From positions 1-43,438 of the forward strand of contig CAJUDN010000018.1 in the NCBI GenBank assembly GCA_910585355.1: a stretch of 43,438 nucleotides of DNA. The letters run 5' to 3'. Positions 16,860 through 25,664 of this stretch are shown piece by piece. The translations under genes and the position numbers were made by a program. Position 1 is the first letter of the stretch. The number at the start of each line of letters is the position of its first letter. The notes under the pieces were generated by a model, which saw only the letters and a program-made list of their open reading frames with translations, had not been told where the DNA came from and made no database searches. This DNA is from an uncultured Lachnospiraceae bacterium (lineage in GTDB: Bacteria; Bacillota_A; Clostridia; Lachnospirales; Lachnospiraceae).

Positions 16860-17792
16860 ATGAAGACGCGAGAGTTTTACCTTCCGTCCAGTGACGGAAA
16901 CTTCAAGTTAAGATGTATGGAGTGGGTTCCCGATGGAGAAGTACGGGGAATCCTCCAGATTGCACATGGAATGATTGAGCATGTGGAGCGGTACGGCGAG
17001 TTCGCTTCCTGGTTGGCGGAGCATGGAATTCTTGTTTATGGCCACGATCACTTGGGTCACGGAAAGACTGCAAAAGAAGAGAAAAATTTCGGCTATTTCG
17101 GAACCAGTGGAGGCTCTTTATGCGTAATCAAGGATATTCGGCGTCTGACTCTGTATGGAAAGAAAAGGTATCCCGGTGTAAAGCACATTCTCTTGGGACA
17201 CAGCATGGGCTCCTTCTTCGTGAGAAGGTATCTTTCTGTTTATGAAGACGGCCCTGACGCAGTGATTTTGTTGGGAACCGGGGCTCCCTGCGGCGGAGCT
17301 ATATTTGCCGGGTATCTTTTGGCTGTGCTTACCTGCCGGATAAATGGAGAGCGTTACAGAAGCCGAATGCTCCATCAGCTGTCCATCGGCGGCTATAACA
17401 GAAAATTCAGGCCCACAGAAACTTCCCATGACTGGCTGACCCGTGATGTGGAGTACGCCAGACGATACGGGGCTGATCCATACTGCCAGTTTATGTTTTC
17501 AGCGGGAGCCTACCGCGACTTTTTTCACATCATGCTTTTGGGAACCCGTGCGGAAAAGGCCGGAAAAATCCGTACAGACATGCCTCTTTTAATTTTGTCC
17601 GGCGACAGAGATCCGGTAGGTGAAAATTCCAAAGGAGTACGGCGTGTATACAACAGATTTGACGCAGCTGGGGCCATTGATATCACTCTGGGTTTCTATG
17701 AGGGAGCCCGCCATGAAATTTTAAACGAGACCAACCGGGAAGAAGTATATGGAGATATTCTTCAATGGCTGGAACGTCAAATAGAGCAATAA
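16860..17792 (+). CDS. alpha/beta hydrolase (monoacylglycerol lipase-like, Hydrolase_4)
   Basis: A 310-aa serine hydrolase. The oxyanion/HG region is QIAHGMIEHVERYGEFASWLAEHG, followed by YGHDHLGHGKT. The nucleophile elbow is GHSMG with Ser115. Asp in LSGDRDPVG and His in YEGARHEILNE complete the triad. This pattern fits lysophospholipase/monoglyceride lipase-like esterases; the substrate is not identifiable. There is no signal peptide. An extended -10 TGTGGTATAAT (about 16782-16792) without a clear -35 and a GGAGG site precede ATG 16860. It appears to be transcribed alone. Confidence 0.9.
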   Translation: MKTREFYLPSSDGNFKLRCMEWVPDGEVRGILQIAHGMIEHVERYGEFASWLAEHGILVYGHDHLGHGKTAKEEKNFGYFGTSGGSLCVIKDIRRLTLYGKKRYPGVKHILLGHSMGSFFVRRYLSVYEDGPDAVILLGTGAPCGGAIFAGYLLAVLTCRINGERYRSRMLHQLSIGGYNRKFRPTETSHDWLTRDVEYARRYGADPYCQFMFSAGAYRDFFHIMLLGTRAEKAGKIRTDMPLLILSGDRDPVGENSKGVRRVYNRFDAAGAIDITLGFYEGARHEILNETNREEVYGDILQWLERQIEQ

Positions 17793-18324
17793 ACAGATTT
17801 GTTTACAGGATAATCTGGTCAGTTGTCAAAACCCAAAAGGCTGGTTAATGCCCGCGGGGGATATCTTCCTGTCCGCCTTAAGACTGGTAAAAATCGCGTG
17901 CATTTACGCTTGATGCGGGAAACCGGATGATAATTGCCTTACAAGCAAGCCCGATATCTATTTTCGTCCGGTTTTCCTTATGTTGTGAACAGTTATAAAG
18001 AATATTGCTGCTCGCAGGCACCCTGTGAACGTAACTGCATATGCCCATTTAAGATTAACTGCGGCAATAGGGCCTATGCGTCGGCCTCATTATGATACTG
18101 GCTCCCGGTCAATCAGCGGAGTGGCTGACCGGAGTGAACAGTAGCTGGAGAATATCCAAAATATCCGGAGATACGCATTTTACACTTGTTTTTTAGAGAT
18201 AAATCCTGTATAGTGAAAGTATCTTAAAACATTCTAAATATCTTTTTTCTATGAGCGATTCTTTTTTCTTGAAAGTAATTCCAGAATGTGATTTGAGATG
18301 GAAAAATCAATAAGGAGGTTTTTT
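17793..18324. other. 532-base intergenic region before comM
   Basis: No gene is visible. An imperfect long stem pairs GGGAAACCGGA (about 17919-17930) with TCCGGTTTTCC (about 17966-17977), with smaller internal pairings; it may terminate the hydrolase transcript. GTGAACAGT-type pieces related to the dispersed repeat termini occur at about 17986 and 18137. The comM promoter has its own entry. Confidence 0.45.
18186..18214 (+). promoter_or_regulatory. sigma-A promoter of comM
   Basis: TTGTTT at 18186-18191, a 17-base spacer and TATAGT at 18209-18214, giving a leader of roughly 100 bases. Confidence 0.65.
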
Positions 18325-19860
18325 TTGTTTGGAAAGGTAAATTGTATTTATTTGCAGGGGATGGAAGGCACCAGGGTCCTCGTGGAAGCGGATGTCAGTG
18401 ATGGCCTGCCCTCCTGTACTTTTGTGGGTTATCTGGCTTCTGAGGTAAAGGAGTCCCAGGACAGAGTGCGGACAGCCATAAAAAATTTAAATCTGTCCCT
18501 TCCGCCAAAAAAAATAACTATCAACCTGTCGCCGGCTGACTTCAGGAAAGAGGGGACAGGATTTGATCTGGCCATTGCCATGGCCATTCTTGAGGCATAT
18601 GGGTACCTTCCTCCGGAACCCTTTGACAATACTGTCTTTATTGGAGAACTGGGTCTGGATGGAAAAATAAAGGGCATTCCGGGCGTGCTGGCCATCACAG
18701 CTTGGGCTAAAAATCATGGCTTTTCAAGAATTTTTCTTCCCGAGGAAAATGTATGTGAGGCGGAGCCCATCGGAGGCATTGGTCTTATAGGAGTTTCTAA
18801 TCTTGAGATTCTCACCTTTATGCTGCGCGGAAGGCTTCCAATGAGGGAGAAGCGAGGAGAAAGCGCCAAAAAACCACAGCCTGGTTTCAACCAGTACGAA
18901 GTAGACTTTTCGGAGGTGCAGGGCCAGCCGCTGCTGCGTAGGGCGGCGGAGGTGGCAGTGGCGGGGATGCATAATCTCCTGATGATAGGGCCGGCGGGCT
19001 CAGGGAAAACCATGGTGGCCCGTCGGATGCCAACGATACTTCCCAAAATGGATCTGGAGGAATGTATTGAAATTTCAAAAATATACAGTGTCTGCCATCT
19101 TTTGAATGAGAAACAGCCGTTGGTTTTAAGGCGGCCTTTTCGTGCTCCCCATCATACCATAACGGCACAGGCGCTGGCAGGAGGCGGAAGCAGGCCGAGG
19201 CCGGGAGAAATTTCGCTGGCTACAGGAGGAATTCTTTTTCTGGATGAGCTGCCGGAAATGGGAAGAACCGTCATGGAAATTTTGCGCCAGCCTTTGGAAG
19301 AGCGCTGCATAACCATTTCGAGGGTGCACGGGTCCTTTTGCTATCCTGCTAATTTTCAGCTTGTCGCCGCCATGAATCCGTGTAAATGCGGTTATTACCC
19401 TGATCTGGTTAAATGCACTTGTACCCAGGGGGAAATTAAAAAGTATCTGGGACGCATATCGAGACCTCTGCTTGAGCGTATGGATATCTGCGTGGAGGCA
19501 GCCCCTGTGACATATAAGGAAATGTCTGATTCCGGAAAAAATGAAGACTCTGCCGCCATACGGGCCAGAGTAGAGGCGGCCAGGACGATTCAAAAGGAAA
19601 GATTTTTAGGTACGTCCATCCGATGTAATGGGGAAATGAACAGAACGCAAATTCGTAAATACTGCCGGCTCGGCAAGGAAGAGAGTTGCTTTATGGAAGA
19701 AGTATTTAGCGATCTGGAGCTTTCGGCCAGAACGCATGATAAAATTTTAAGAGTGGCGAGAACTGCTGCCGATCTGGAAGGAAAGGAGCAGATCGCCCAT
19801 GTCCATTTGTGCGAAGCAGTATCCTTTGTCAGATTTCGTGAGAAGTATTGGAAAAAATGA
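18325..19860 (+). CDS. comM: YifB/ComM-family Mg chelatase-like AAA+ ATPase
   Basis: A 511-aa AAA+ protein. In naturally competent bacteria ComM is a branch-migration helicase that aids integration of incoming DNA. The N-terminal ChlI-like domain (GKVNCIYLQGMEG, NLSPADFRKEG, FIGELGLDGKI) spans about 1-170. The AAA+ core has Walker A GPAGSGKT near residue 225, Walker B ILFLDELPE, and the family motif AAMNPCKCGYY with a CxC-type cysteine cluster. An in-frame ATG at 18298 exists, but TTG 18325 (MFGKVN) has AAGGAGG six bases upstream and matches the usual family start. It is followed by dprA, another DNA-uptake processing gene. Confidence 0.93.
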   Translation: MFGKVNCIYLQGMEGTRVLVEADVSDGLPSCTFVGYLASEVKESQDRVRTAIKNLNLSLPPKKITINLSPADFRKEGTGFDLAIAMAILEAYGYLPPEPFDNTVFIGELGLDGKIKGIPGVLAITAWAKNHGFSRIFLPEENVCEAEPIGGIGLIGVSNLEILTFMLRGRLPMREKRGESAKKPQPGFNQYEVDFSEVQGQPLLRRAAEVAVAGMHNLLMIGPAGSGKTMVARRMPTILPKMDLEECIEISKIYSVCHLLNEKQPLVLRRPFRAPHHTITAQALAGGGSRPRPGEISLATGGILFLDELPEMGRTVMEILRQPLEERCITISRVHGSFCYPANFQLVAAMNPCKCGYYPDLVKCTCTQGEIKKYLGRISRPLLERMDICVEAAPVTYKEMSDSGKNEDSAAIRARVEAARTIQKERFLGTSIRCNGEMNRTQIRKYCRLGKEESCFMEEVFSDLELSARTHDKILRVARTAADLEGKEQIAHVHLCEAVSFVRFREKYWKK

Positions 19861-19933
19861 TAACAGTTCACAGAGCGGGCGCCCTAAGTTTTCTACCCGT
19901 TGTCTACGCCCTCCGCACGCCTGTAAGGCTAGA

Positions 19934-20089
19934 GTGTGTCTGAAAATTTATTCCCGTCATCTGCACGCCCCGCTTTGCGGTATATTTGGCCCAAATTCAC
20001 TTAACGAAGCCCACTACGCTGCGTTCATTTGGGCCAAATCTCTCACGAAGTGGAACGCACAGCTACCAGAAAGCAATTTTCAGACACAC
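19934..20089. repeat. 156-base nested inverted-repeat element between comM and dprA
   Basis: Perfect 15-base terminal inverted repeats lie at 19934-19948 (GTGTGTCTGAAAATT) and 20075-20089. Nested inside is a perfect 13-base pair, ATTTGGCCCAAAT (19984-19996) with ATTTGGGCCAAAT (20027-20039). The element has no open frame of its own and could fold as a cruciform or as a long hairpin RNA. It looks like a MITE or a REP-type mobile repeat. The surrounding 333-base gap (19861-20193) holds no other gene. TAACAGTTCA right after the comM stop recalls the termini of the repeat at 925. Confidence 0.75.
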
Positions 20090-20193
20090 AGATGACGCAG
20101 ACATCCGGTGCTTATTTCACTGCTATTTCCGCAAGGTAGTACTGGTGGTTTTTCAGGGTGTCCGAGCGGTTATAAAATTGAGGAGGGAGAAGT

Positions 20194-21282
20194 ATGACAG
20201 AAAAAGAGTATCTTTATTTTCTTATTCATGTAACCGGAATGGGACCTGTTTCCATCTATAAGCTTTATGAATATTTTAAGAGTTTTCGGGAAATCTGGAT
20301 GGCAGATGAAAAGGAACTGCAGAAAACAGGTATTCTTACAAAAGCGAGGATGCAGGCGCTTTGCTCTTCCAGAATTAGGGAGAAAGAGTGGAAGCAGGAA
20401 TATGATGAGCTTTCAAAAAGAAATATCCGATTCATTTCCTTTTTTGAAAATGAATATCCGCCAAGGCTTTTGCCATATGGAGACAAACCCGCCGCCCTGT
20501 TCGTAAAGGGAAGGCTCCCGCAGGCGGACAAGCCTGCCGTTGCTCTGGTGGGGGCGAGAAGCTGTACAGAGTATGGAAGAGGTATGTCCAGATGGTTTGC
20601 CTCGGCTCTTGCCAGGGAGGGCGTCCAGGTGATCAGCGGTCTTGCTCTGGGTGTGGACAGGGCGGCTCATGAGGGGGCTCTGGAATATGGAGACACGTTT
20701 GCGGTTCTGGGATGTGGAATCAATATCTGTTATCCCAGAGAAAATTACAGGCTGTTTTCTGACATGGAGGTTCAGGGCGGCATTCTGACGGAATTCCCCC
20801 CAGGGACATGGCCGGCATCCATGAACTTTCCAAGGAGAAACCGGATTATCAGCGGATTGGCCGACGCGGTTGTTATAATAGAAGCCCGGGAGAAAAGCGG
20901 GTCTCTGATTACGGCGGATCTGGCCCTGGAACAGGGGAAGGAAGTCTTTGCCGTACCGGGACGTATCTCAGATCCTCTGAGCGCCGGATGTAATCGTCTT
21001 TTGCAGAGCGGAGCAGCGCCTTGCCTTAATCCGGGGGATATTTTGGAATACCTGGGAATAAAATATGATAAAAAATTAATAGTTCATAAAAATTCAGAAA
21101 AGAGACTTGCCAAGAAAGAAAATTTGGTGTATAGTTGCTTAGATTCGCGTCCCAGACATCTGGAGGATATTATGAATGCGAGCCGGCTGTCTGTTACAGA
21201 GACGATGGAAGGACTGATAAATTTGGAACTCAAAGGACTTATCCAGGGAATTGGGAATCAATATTATTGCAGAAAGTTGTGA
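20194..21282 (+). CDS. dprA: DNA-processing protein DprA (Smf)
   Basis: A 362-aa protein that binds incoming single-stranded DNA and loads RecA. A helix-hairpin-helix-like N-terminus (LIHVTGMGPVSIYKLYEYF) precedes the Rossmann-like DprA core: VALVGARSCTEYG, VISGLALGVDRAAHEGAL, AVLGCGINICYPREN, FPRRNRIISGLADAVVIIEA, SGSLITADLALEQGKEVFAVPG. A C-terminal winged-helix-like domain covers about the last 60 residues. ATG 20194 follows GAGGAGGGAG. topA starts seven bases after its stop, so the two genes are co-transcribed, an arrangement common in Firmicutes. Confidence 0.96.
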   Translation: MTEKEYLYFLIHVTGMGPVSIYKLYEYFKSFREIWMADEKELQKTGILTKARMQALCSSRIREKEWKQEYDELSKRNIRFISFFENEYPPRLLPYGDKPAALFVKGRLPQADKPAVALVGARSCTEYGRGMSRWFASALAREGVQVISGLALGVDRAAHEGALEYGDTFAVLGCGINICYPRENYRLFSDMEVQGGILTEFPPGTWPASMNFPRRNRIISGLADAVVIIEAREKSGSLITADLALEQGKEVFAVPGRISDPLSAGCNRLLQSGAAPCLNPGDILEYLGIKYDKKLIVHKNSEKRLAKKENLVYSCLDSRPRHLEDIMNASRLSVTETMEGLINLELKGLIQGIGNQYYCRKL

Positions 21283-21289
21283 GGTTATT

Positions 21290-23359
21290 ATGGCGAACAG
21301 TCTTGTGATTGTGGAGTCTCCCGCAAAGGTGAAGACAATTAAAAAGTTTTTAGGCAGCAATTATGAAGTGGACGCGTCCGGCGGACATGTTCGCGACCTG
21401 CCGAAAAGCCAGCTGGGCATTGATGTGGACCATGATTATGAACCCAAATATATTACGATTCGCGGAAAGGGAGACGTTCTGGCCAAGCTGAGAAAAGAAG
21501 TGAAAAAAGCGGATAAAATATATCTTGCAACAGACCCGGATCGTGAGGGAGAAGCCATATCCTGGCATTTGATGAAGGCTCTGAAGCTGGATGATGTGAA
21601 GGATAAAAAGGTGTTCCGAATCAGTTTCAATGAAATCACAAAAAATGCCGTAAAGGCGTCCTTAAAAACGCCGCGTTCCATTGATATGAACCTTGTGGAT
21701 GCACAGCAGGCCAGACGTGTTCTGGATCGTATGGTGGGATACAGTATTAGCCCGATTTTGTGGGAAAAAGTAAAGAGAGGCCTCAGCGCCGGACGCGTTC
21801 AGTCTGTGGCGCTCAGAATGATCTGTGACAGAGAAGAAGAGATTGCGGCCTTTATTCCGGAAGAATACTGGTCTTTGGAGGCGCTTTTGAAAGTGCCTGG
21901 TTCCAGGAAGCCTGCGGCGGCCAGGTTTTACAGGGACTGCAGTGGAAGCAGTGAGATTGAAAACAAAGAAAAACTGGACAAAATTTTAAATAATCTGGAA
22001 GGCAGGAAATTTGTGGTTTCAGAAATTAAAGACGGGGAGCGTATTAAGAAGCCGCCGGTTCCTTTCACCACAAGCACCCTGCAGCAGGAAGCGTCAAAAG
22101 CTCTTAATTTTTCCACCCAGAAAACCATGCGCCTTGCACAGCAATTATATGAAGGCGTGGACATAAAGGGACATGGAACTATCGGTCTTATCACATACCT
22201 TCGTACAGATTCCATCCGCGTGGCAGAAGAAGCGGACTTGACCGCGCGAAAGTTTATTGAAGAGCAGTATGGAAAACAATACGCGGCTCTTTCCGGAGCG
22301 GTAAAAAAGACAAATGGTAAAATTCAGGATGCCCATGAGGCGATTCGGCCTACGAATATTGAACTTACACCAGTGCAGGTGAAGGATTCCCTGCCCAGGG
22401 ATCAGTTCCGCCTTTATCAGCTGATCTGGAAACGTTTCGCCGCCAGCCGTATGGCCAACGCTGTTTACGAGACTACATCCGTAAAAATAGATGCGGGCGG
22501 GACCATTTTTTCCATGTCTGCCTCAAGAATAAAATTTGATGGTTTTATGTCGGTGTATATGGAAGCTGAAGAAAAGGAAGAGAAAAATCAGATTCCGGCA
22601 AAGCTGGAAACAGGAATGGAGCTGGAGCTTCATGAATTGGTGAGCGCCCAGCATTTTACCCAGCCGCCGGCCCATTACACAGAAGCAGCGCTTGTCAAGG
22701 CTTTAGAGGAGCAGGGAATCGGCCGGCCAAGTACTTATGCTCCGACCATTACCACTATTCTGGCACGACGCTACGTTGTAAAAGAAAATAAGAATCTTTA
22801 TGTGACAGAGCTGGGCGAGGTGGTGAACCGGATCATGAAGCAAAGCTTTCCGAGCATTGTGGATATCATGTTTACTGCGAATCTGGAATATCTTCTTGAC
22901 AGCGTGGGAGAGGGACAGACGGACTGGAAAACTGTGGTCAGAAACTTTTATCCTGATCTGATGGATGCGGTGGAAGAGGCCAAACTGAGCCTTGAGACTG
23001 TCCATATTGCCGACGAGGAATCTGATGAGGTATGTGAGCTTTGCGGAAGGCGGATGGTGATTAAGTATGGTCCCCACGGCAAGTTTCTGGCATGCCCTGG
23101 CTTTCCGGAATGCAAGAATACGAAGCCCTATCTGGAAAAGACGGGAATCCCCTGTCCTAAGTGCGGCAAGGAAGTCATTTTAAAGAAAACCAAAAAAGGC
23201 CGGAAATATTATGGCTGCGAGGCAAATCCGGATTGTGACTTCATGTCCTGGCAGAAACCATCGGCAGAAAAATGTCCGGAATGCGGAAGTTATATGGTAG
23301 AAAAGGGGAATAAATTGGCGTGCGCCAATGAACAGTGCGGTTTTGTGAAAAACAAGTAG
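21290..23359 (+). CDS. topA: DNA topoisomerase I
   Basis: A type IA topoisomerase of 689 aa that relaxes negative supercoils. The Toprim domain starts SLVIVESPAKVKTIKKFLG and contains DPDREGEAI. The catalytic tyrosine is Tyr303 in GLITYLRTDS. Three C-terminal four-cysteine zinc ribbons are visible: CELCGRR with CPGFPEC, CPKCGKE with CEANPDC, and CPECGSY with CANEQC. The frame is open from 21251, but ATG 21290 (MANSLVIVESPAKV) is the conserved start, seven bases after the dprA stop behind GTGAGG. Confidence 0.98.
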   Translation: MANSLVIVESPAKVKTIKKFLGSNYEVDASGGHVRDLPKSQLGIDVDHDYEPKYITIRGKGDVLAKLRKEVKKADKIYLATDPDREGEAISWHLMKALKLDDVKDKKVFRISFNEITKNAVKASLKTPRSIDMNLVDAQQARRVLDRMVGYSISPILWEKVKRGLSAGRVQSVALRMICDREEEIAAFIPEEYWSLEALLKVPGSRKPAAARFYRDCSGSSEIENKEKLDKILNNLEGRKFVVSEIKDGERIKKPPVPFTTSTLQQEASKALNFSTQKTMRLAQQLYEGVDIKGHGTIGLITYLRTDSIRVAEEADLTARKFIEEQYGKQYAALSGAVKKTNGKIQDAHEAIRPTNIELTPVQVKDSLPRDQFRLYQLIWKRFAASRMANAVYETTSVKIDAGGTIFSMSASRIKFDGFMSVYMEAEEKEEKNQIPAKLETGMELELHELVSAQHFTQPPAHYTEAALVKALEEQGIGRPSTYAPTITTILARRYVVKENKNLYVTELGEVVNRIMKQSFPSIVDIMFTANLEYLLDSVGEGQTDWKTVVRNFYPDLMDAVEEAKLSLETVHIADEESDEVCELCGRRMVIKYGPHGKFLACPGFPECKNTKPYLEKTGIPCPKCGKEVILKKTKKGRKYYGCEANPDCDFMSWQKPSAEKCPECGSYMVEKGNKLACANEQCGFVKNK

Positions 23360-23371
23360 AGAATTGGAAAC

Positions 23372-23405
23372 ACCCGGCATCATCGTATCTATGCCGGGTA
23401 TTTTT
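23372..23405 (+). terminator. rho-independent terminator after topA
   Basis: A perfect 9-bp stem (23372-23380 with 23391-23399), a ten-base loop and ATTTTT. The rest of the gap up to codY (about 23406-23585) shows no gene. Confidence 0.93.
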
Positions 23406-23585
23406 GTGCAATAGGCAGGCGCGGCGCTTATAATTCTGGCTGGTATTGGCGGTCGGCAGGGCGGTTTTGGCAGAATAGGGGAATGTCTGAAAATCGATCA
23501 GAATCCGCTGGCAAAATACGAAAAATTCGGAAAGATAGACGATTGTGAAAAAGATATAAATTTATTGCAACAAACCAGAAAAGTC

Positions 23586-23614
23586 TTGATATTCGGAAAA
23601 TGTCGTGTTACAAT
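23586..23614 (+). promoter_or_regulatory. sigma-A promoter of codY
   Basis: TTGATA at 23586-23591, a 17-base spacer and TACAAT at 23609-23614, 58 bases before the start codon. Confidence 0.8.
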
Positions 23615-23672
23615 TTAGGTGATAGAAGATTTTTATTATACGATACTGAGAAGAAAAGGAGGTTTTCGGATA

Positions 23673-24461
23673 ATGAGCGTGGAATTACTGGATAAGACTC
23701 GAAAAATAAACAAATTGCTTCATAACAACAATTCGCACAAAGTAGTATTTAATGACATCTGTGAAGTATTAAGCGAGATCCTATTGTCAAATATACTGGT
23801 CATCAGTAAGAAAGGAAAGGTTCTTGGTGTAAGTATCTGCTCTGGAGTGGAAGAAATCCATGAGTTAATTGAGGACAAGGTTGGCGGTTATATTGATAAG
23901 ATGCTCAATGAGCGTCTCCTGAGCGTACTTTCCACAAAAGAAAATGTGAACCTTGCCACACTGGGTTTCGCGGAAGAAAATGTAAAAAAGTATCAGGCCA
24001 TTATTACTCCGATTGATATTGCAGGAGAGCGTCTTGGAACTTTATTCATTTACAAATCGGATGAACAGTACGATATTGATGATATTATCTTAAGTGAGTA
24101 TGGCACTACAGTTGTGGGACTGGAAATGATGCGGTCCGTCAATGAGGAGAATGCAGAAGAGACGAGGAAAGTACAAATTGTAAAATCTGCCATCAGTACC
24201 CTTTCTTTCTCAGAGCTGGAAGCGATTACTCATATTTTTGATGAGCTGGACGGGAACGAAGGGATTCTTGTGGCCAGCAAAATTGCAGACCGTGTGGGAA
24301 TTACACGTTCTGTGATTGTCAATGCTCTCCGCAAATTCGAGAGTGCAGGCGTAATCGAATCCAGATCTTCCGGTATGAAGGGAACTTATATTAAAGTGTT
24401 AAACGACGTGATTTTTGATGAGCTGAAATCCCTGAAGGCGGCTAATTCTGCACGTGTGTAA
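23673..24461 (+). CDS. codY: GTP-sensing global transcriptional regulator CodY
   Basis: A 262-aa repressor that links GTP and branched-chain amino acid levels to the control of nitrogen, carbon and stationary-phase genes. An N-terminal GAF ligand-binding domain (about 1-155) starts MSVELLDKTRKINKLLHN. The C-terminal winged helix-turn-helix contains VASKIADRVGITRSVIVNALRKFESAGVIESRSSGMKGTYIKV. The frame is open 18 codons upstream, but ATG 23673 has AAGGAGG ten bases before it and gives the normal length. It lies in the typical Lachnospiraceae position between topA and rpsB, with its own promoter and terminator. Confidence 0.97.
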   Translation: MSVELLDKTRKINKLLHNNNSHKVVFNDICEVLSEILLSNILVISKKGKVLGVSICSGVEEIHELIEDKVGGYIDKMLNERLLSVLSTKENVNLATLGFAEENVKKYQAIITPIDIAGERLGTLFIYKSDEQYDIDDIILSEYGTTVVGLEMMRSVNEENAEETRKVQIVKSAISTLSFSELEAITHIFDELDGNEGILVASKIADRVGITRSVIVNALRKFESAGVIESRSSGMKGTYIKVLNDVIFDELKSLKAANSARV

Positions 24462-24571
24462 AAAGAGAACTGTAAGGGAAAATGGCACAAAATGAGAGAA
24501 GGAAAGAGCGCGCCGCAGAAACAATGCAAACGAATTAAGGATATCAGGAGCGGCTGCTTTAAGAAATTTTG

Positions 24572-24609
24572 AATGGCTGAAAACGGTATGATCTGTTTTC
24601 AGCCATTTT
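24572..24609 (+). terminator. rho-independent terminator after codY
   Basis: A perfect 13-bp stem (24572-24584 with 24595-24607), a ten-base loop and TTTT. The 110 bases between codY and this hairpin contain nothing else recognisable. The stretch 24610-24820 is open in the frame of the next gene but shows no family similarity. Confidence 0.88.
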
Positions 24610-24820
24610 GGAGAAAGGATCCAATTGTTCAGCCTTACATTTTATAGCAGTAAAGCTGGGCGGCGAACGTGATGGAGTGGAAAACAGGATTTTCAGCAGA
24701 AACGTACGGACATCTGGCCGTCAGGGCGGGCCATACGAGAGATGCGTGCGGGGTGATTTTCTCATGCCGGTGGTCGTTACGGGCGCGCGGGAGCAGACAT
24801 TTTCATTTGGGGAGAAGCAT

Positions 24821-25273
24821 ATGAGAGAGTACACATATATCACTTTAAGGGAAAGGCCTCAGTTGAGGGACAGTGCCGCCGAATGGTTTCATAGCAAATG
24901 GGGAGTCCCGCAGAAAGCGTATCTTGAATGCATGGAAGCATATCTCAAGCAGAAAACGGAATATGGCTGGTATCTTTGTCTGGATGAGGATAGAATCATA
25001 GGGGGCCTCGGTGTAATTGAAAACGATTTCCATGACAGGAAGGACCTTACTCCTAATGTTTGTGCAGTTTATACAGAAAAGGCGTATCGCTGCAGGGGAA
25101 TTGCAGGGTTCCTGCTTAATATGGCTGTAAATGATCTGCGATCAAAAGGGATAACGCCAATCTACCTTCTTACGGATCATACAGGCTTTTATGAAAAATA
25201 CGGATGGGAATTTCTGTGTATGGTTCAGGGCAATGGTGAATCTGTCTTGTCAAGGATGTATGTTCACCGATAA
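24821..25273 (+). CDS. GNAT-family N-acetyltransferase
   Basis: A 150-aa acetyl-CoA-dependent acyltransferase. Strand 4 and the CoA-binding loop are visible as VCAVYTEKAYRCRGIAGFLLNMAVNDLRSKG (the R/Q-x-x-G-x-G/A site is YRCRGIA). The C-terminal part YLLTDHTGFYEKYGWEF is typical of the family. ATG 24821 follows GGGGAGAAG. The frame is open 71 codons further upstream, but that stretch lacks GNAT features. The substrate is unknown. Between codY and rpsB it is an extra gene relative to the conserved block. Confidence 0.88.
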   Translation: MREYTYITLRERPQLRDSAAEWFHSKWGVPQKAYLECMEAYLKQKTEYGWYLCLDEDRIIGGLGVIENDFHDRKDLTPNVCAVYTEKAYRCRGIAGFLLNMAVNDLRSKGITPIYLLTDHTGFYEKYGWEFLCMVQGNGESVLSRMYVHR

Positions 25274-25460
25274 CAGTTCCGGCAGAGCTATACGTTTTCT
25301 GTGTCGAGCGAGCGAACTGGCAAAGCGTATAATTTTTAAAATCGCTGCAAAATCCCATCAGGCTTGCCGCCTCTGTATAATCATTACAAACGCAGTGACT
25401 GCGGGCAGGCGGCCCATGGAGAAGCGATTTTAAGCGGCCATATGCTGTAACGGTTCGGGG
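25271..25460. repeat. dispersed intergenic repeat, copy B
   Basis: The element begins within the stop codon of the acetyltransferase gene (TAACAGTTCCGG, 25271) and ends with the near-copy TAACGGTTCGGG at about 25447. Internal AAAATCGCT and AGCGATTTT form an inverted pair, as do TATACG and CGTATA. The last 70 bases are similar to copy A at 970-1041. No gene lies in the 390-base gap to rpsB apart from this and the rpsB promoter. Confidence 0.65.
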
Positions 25461-25516
25461 GCTATGGGAGCGGTTGCGATAAGATAGTGATTTTTGGTAA
25501 ATTCAACAGAAAATAC

Positions 25517-25545
25517 TTGCGTTTACCGGACTCTTATGGTATAGT
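25517..25545 (+). promoter_or_regulatory. sigma-A promoter of rpsB-tsf
   Basis: TTGCGT at 25517-25522, a 17-base spacer ending in TGG (extended -10) and TATAGT at 25540-25545. Confidence 0.75.
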
Positions 25546-25551
25546 TGAAAA

Positions 25552-25664
25552 GCTAATATTATGCACGTCTGCGGATTCTGTGAGTGGTGCTTTCAGGCGG
25601 AGCCTGGAGGTCTTCAGGGAAGTGGGATGCAGGCGGAAGAGAAAACCAAATGGAGGAAAAGAAA
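25552..25664 (+). promoter_or_regulatory. possible structured 5' leader of rpsB
   Basis: About 110 untranslated bases can form CAGGC-GGA-GCCTG and an adjoining CCTG/CAGG stem. S2 leaders act as autoregulatory targets in several bacteria, so this may be one, but I cannot match a defined consensus by eye. Confidence 0.3.

Noticed and set aside
23484..23498. CodY box upstream of codY (TGTCTGAAAATCGAT)
   Set aside because: Only one half of the 15-base consensus is matched; too weak to call autoregulation.
24608..24820. Longer acetyltransferase with 71 extra N-terminal codons
   Set aside because: The extension begins in the codY terminator region, shows no GNAT features, and ATG 24821 has a good ribosome-binding site.
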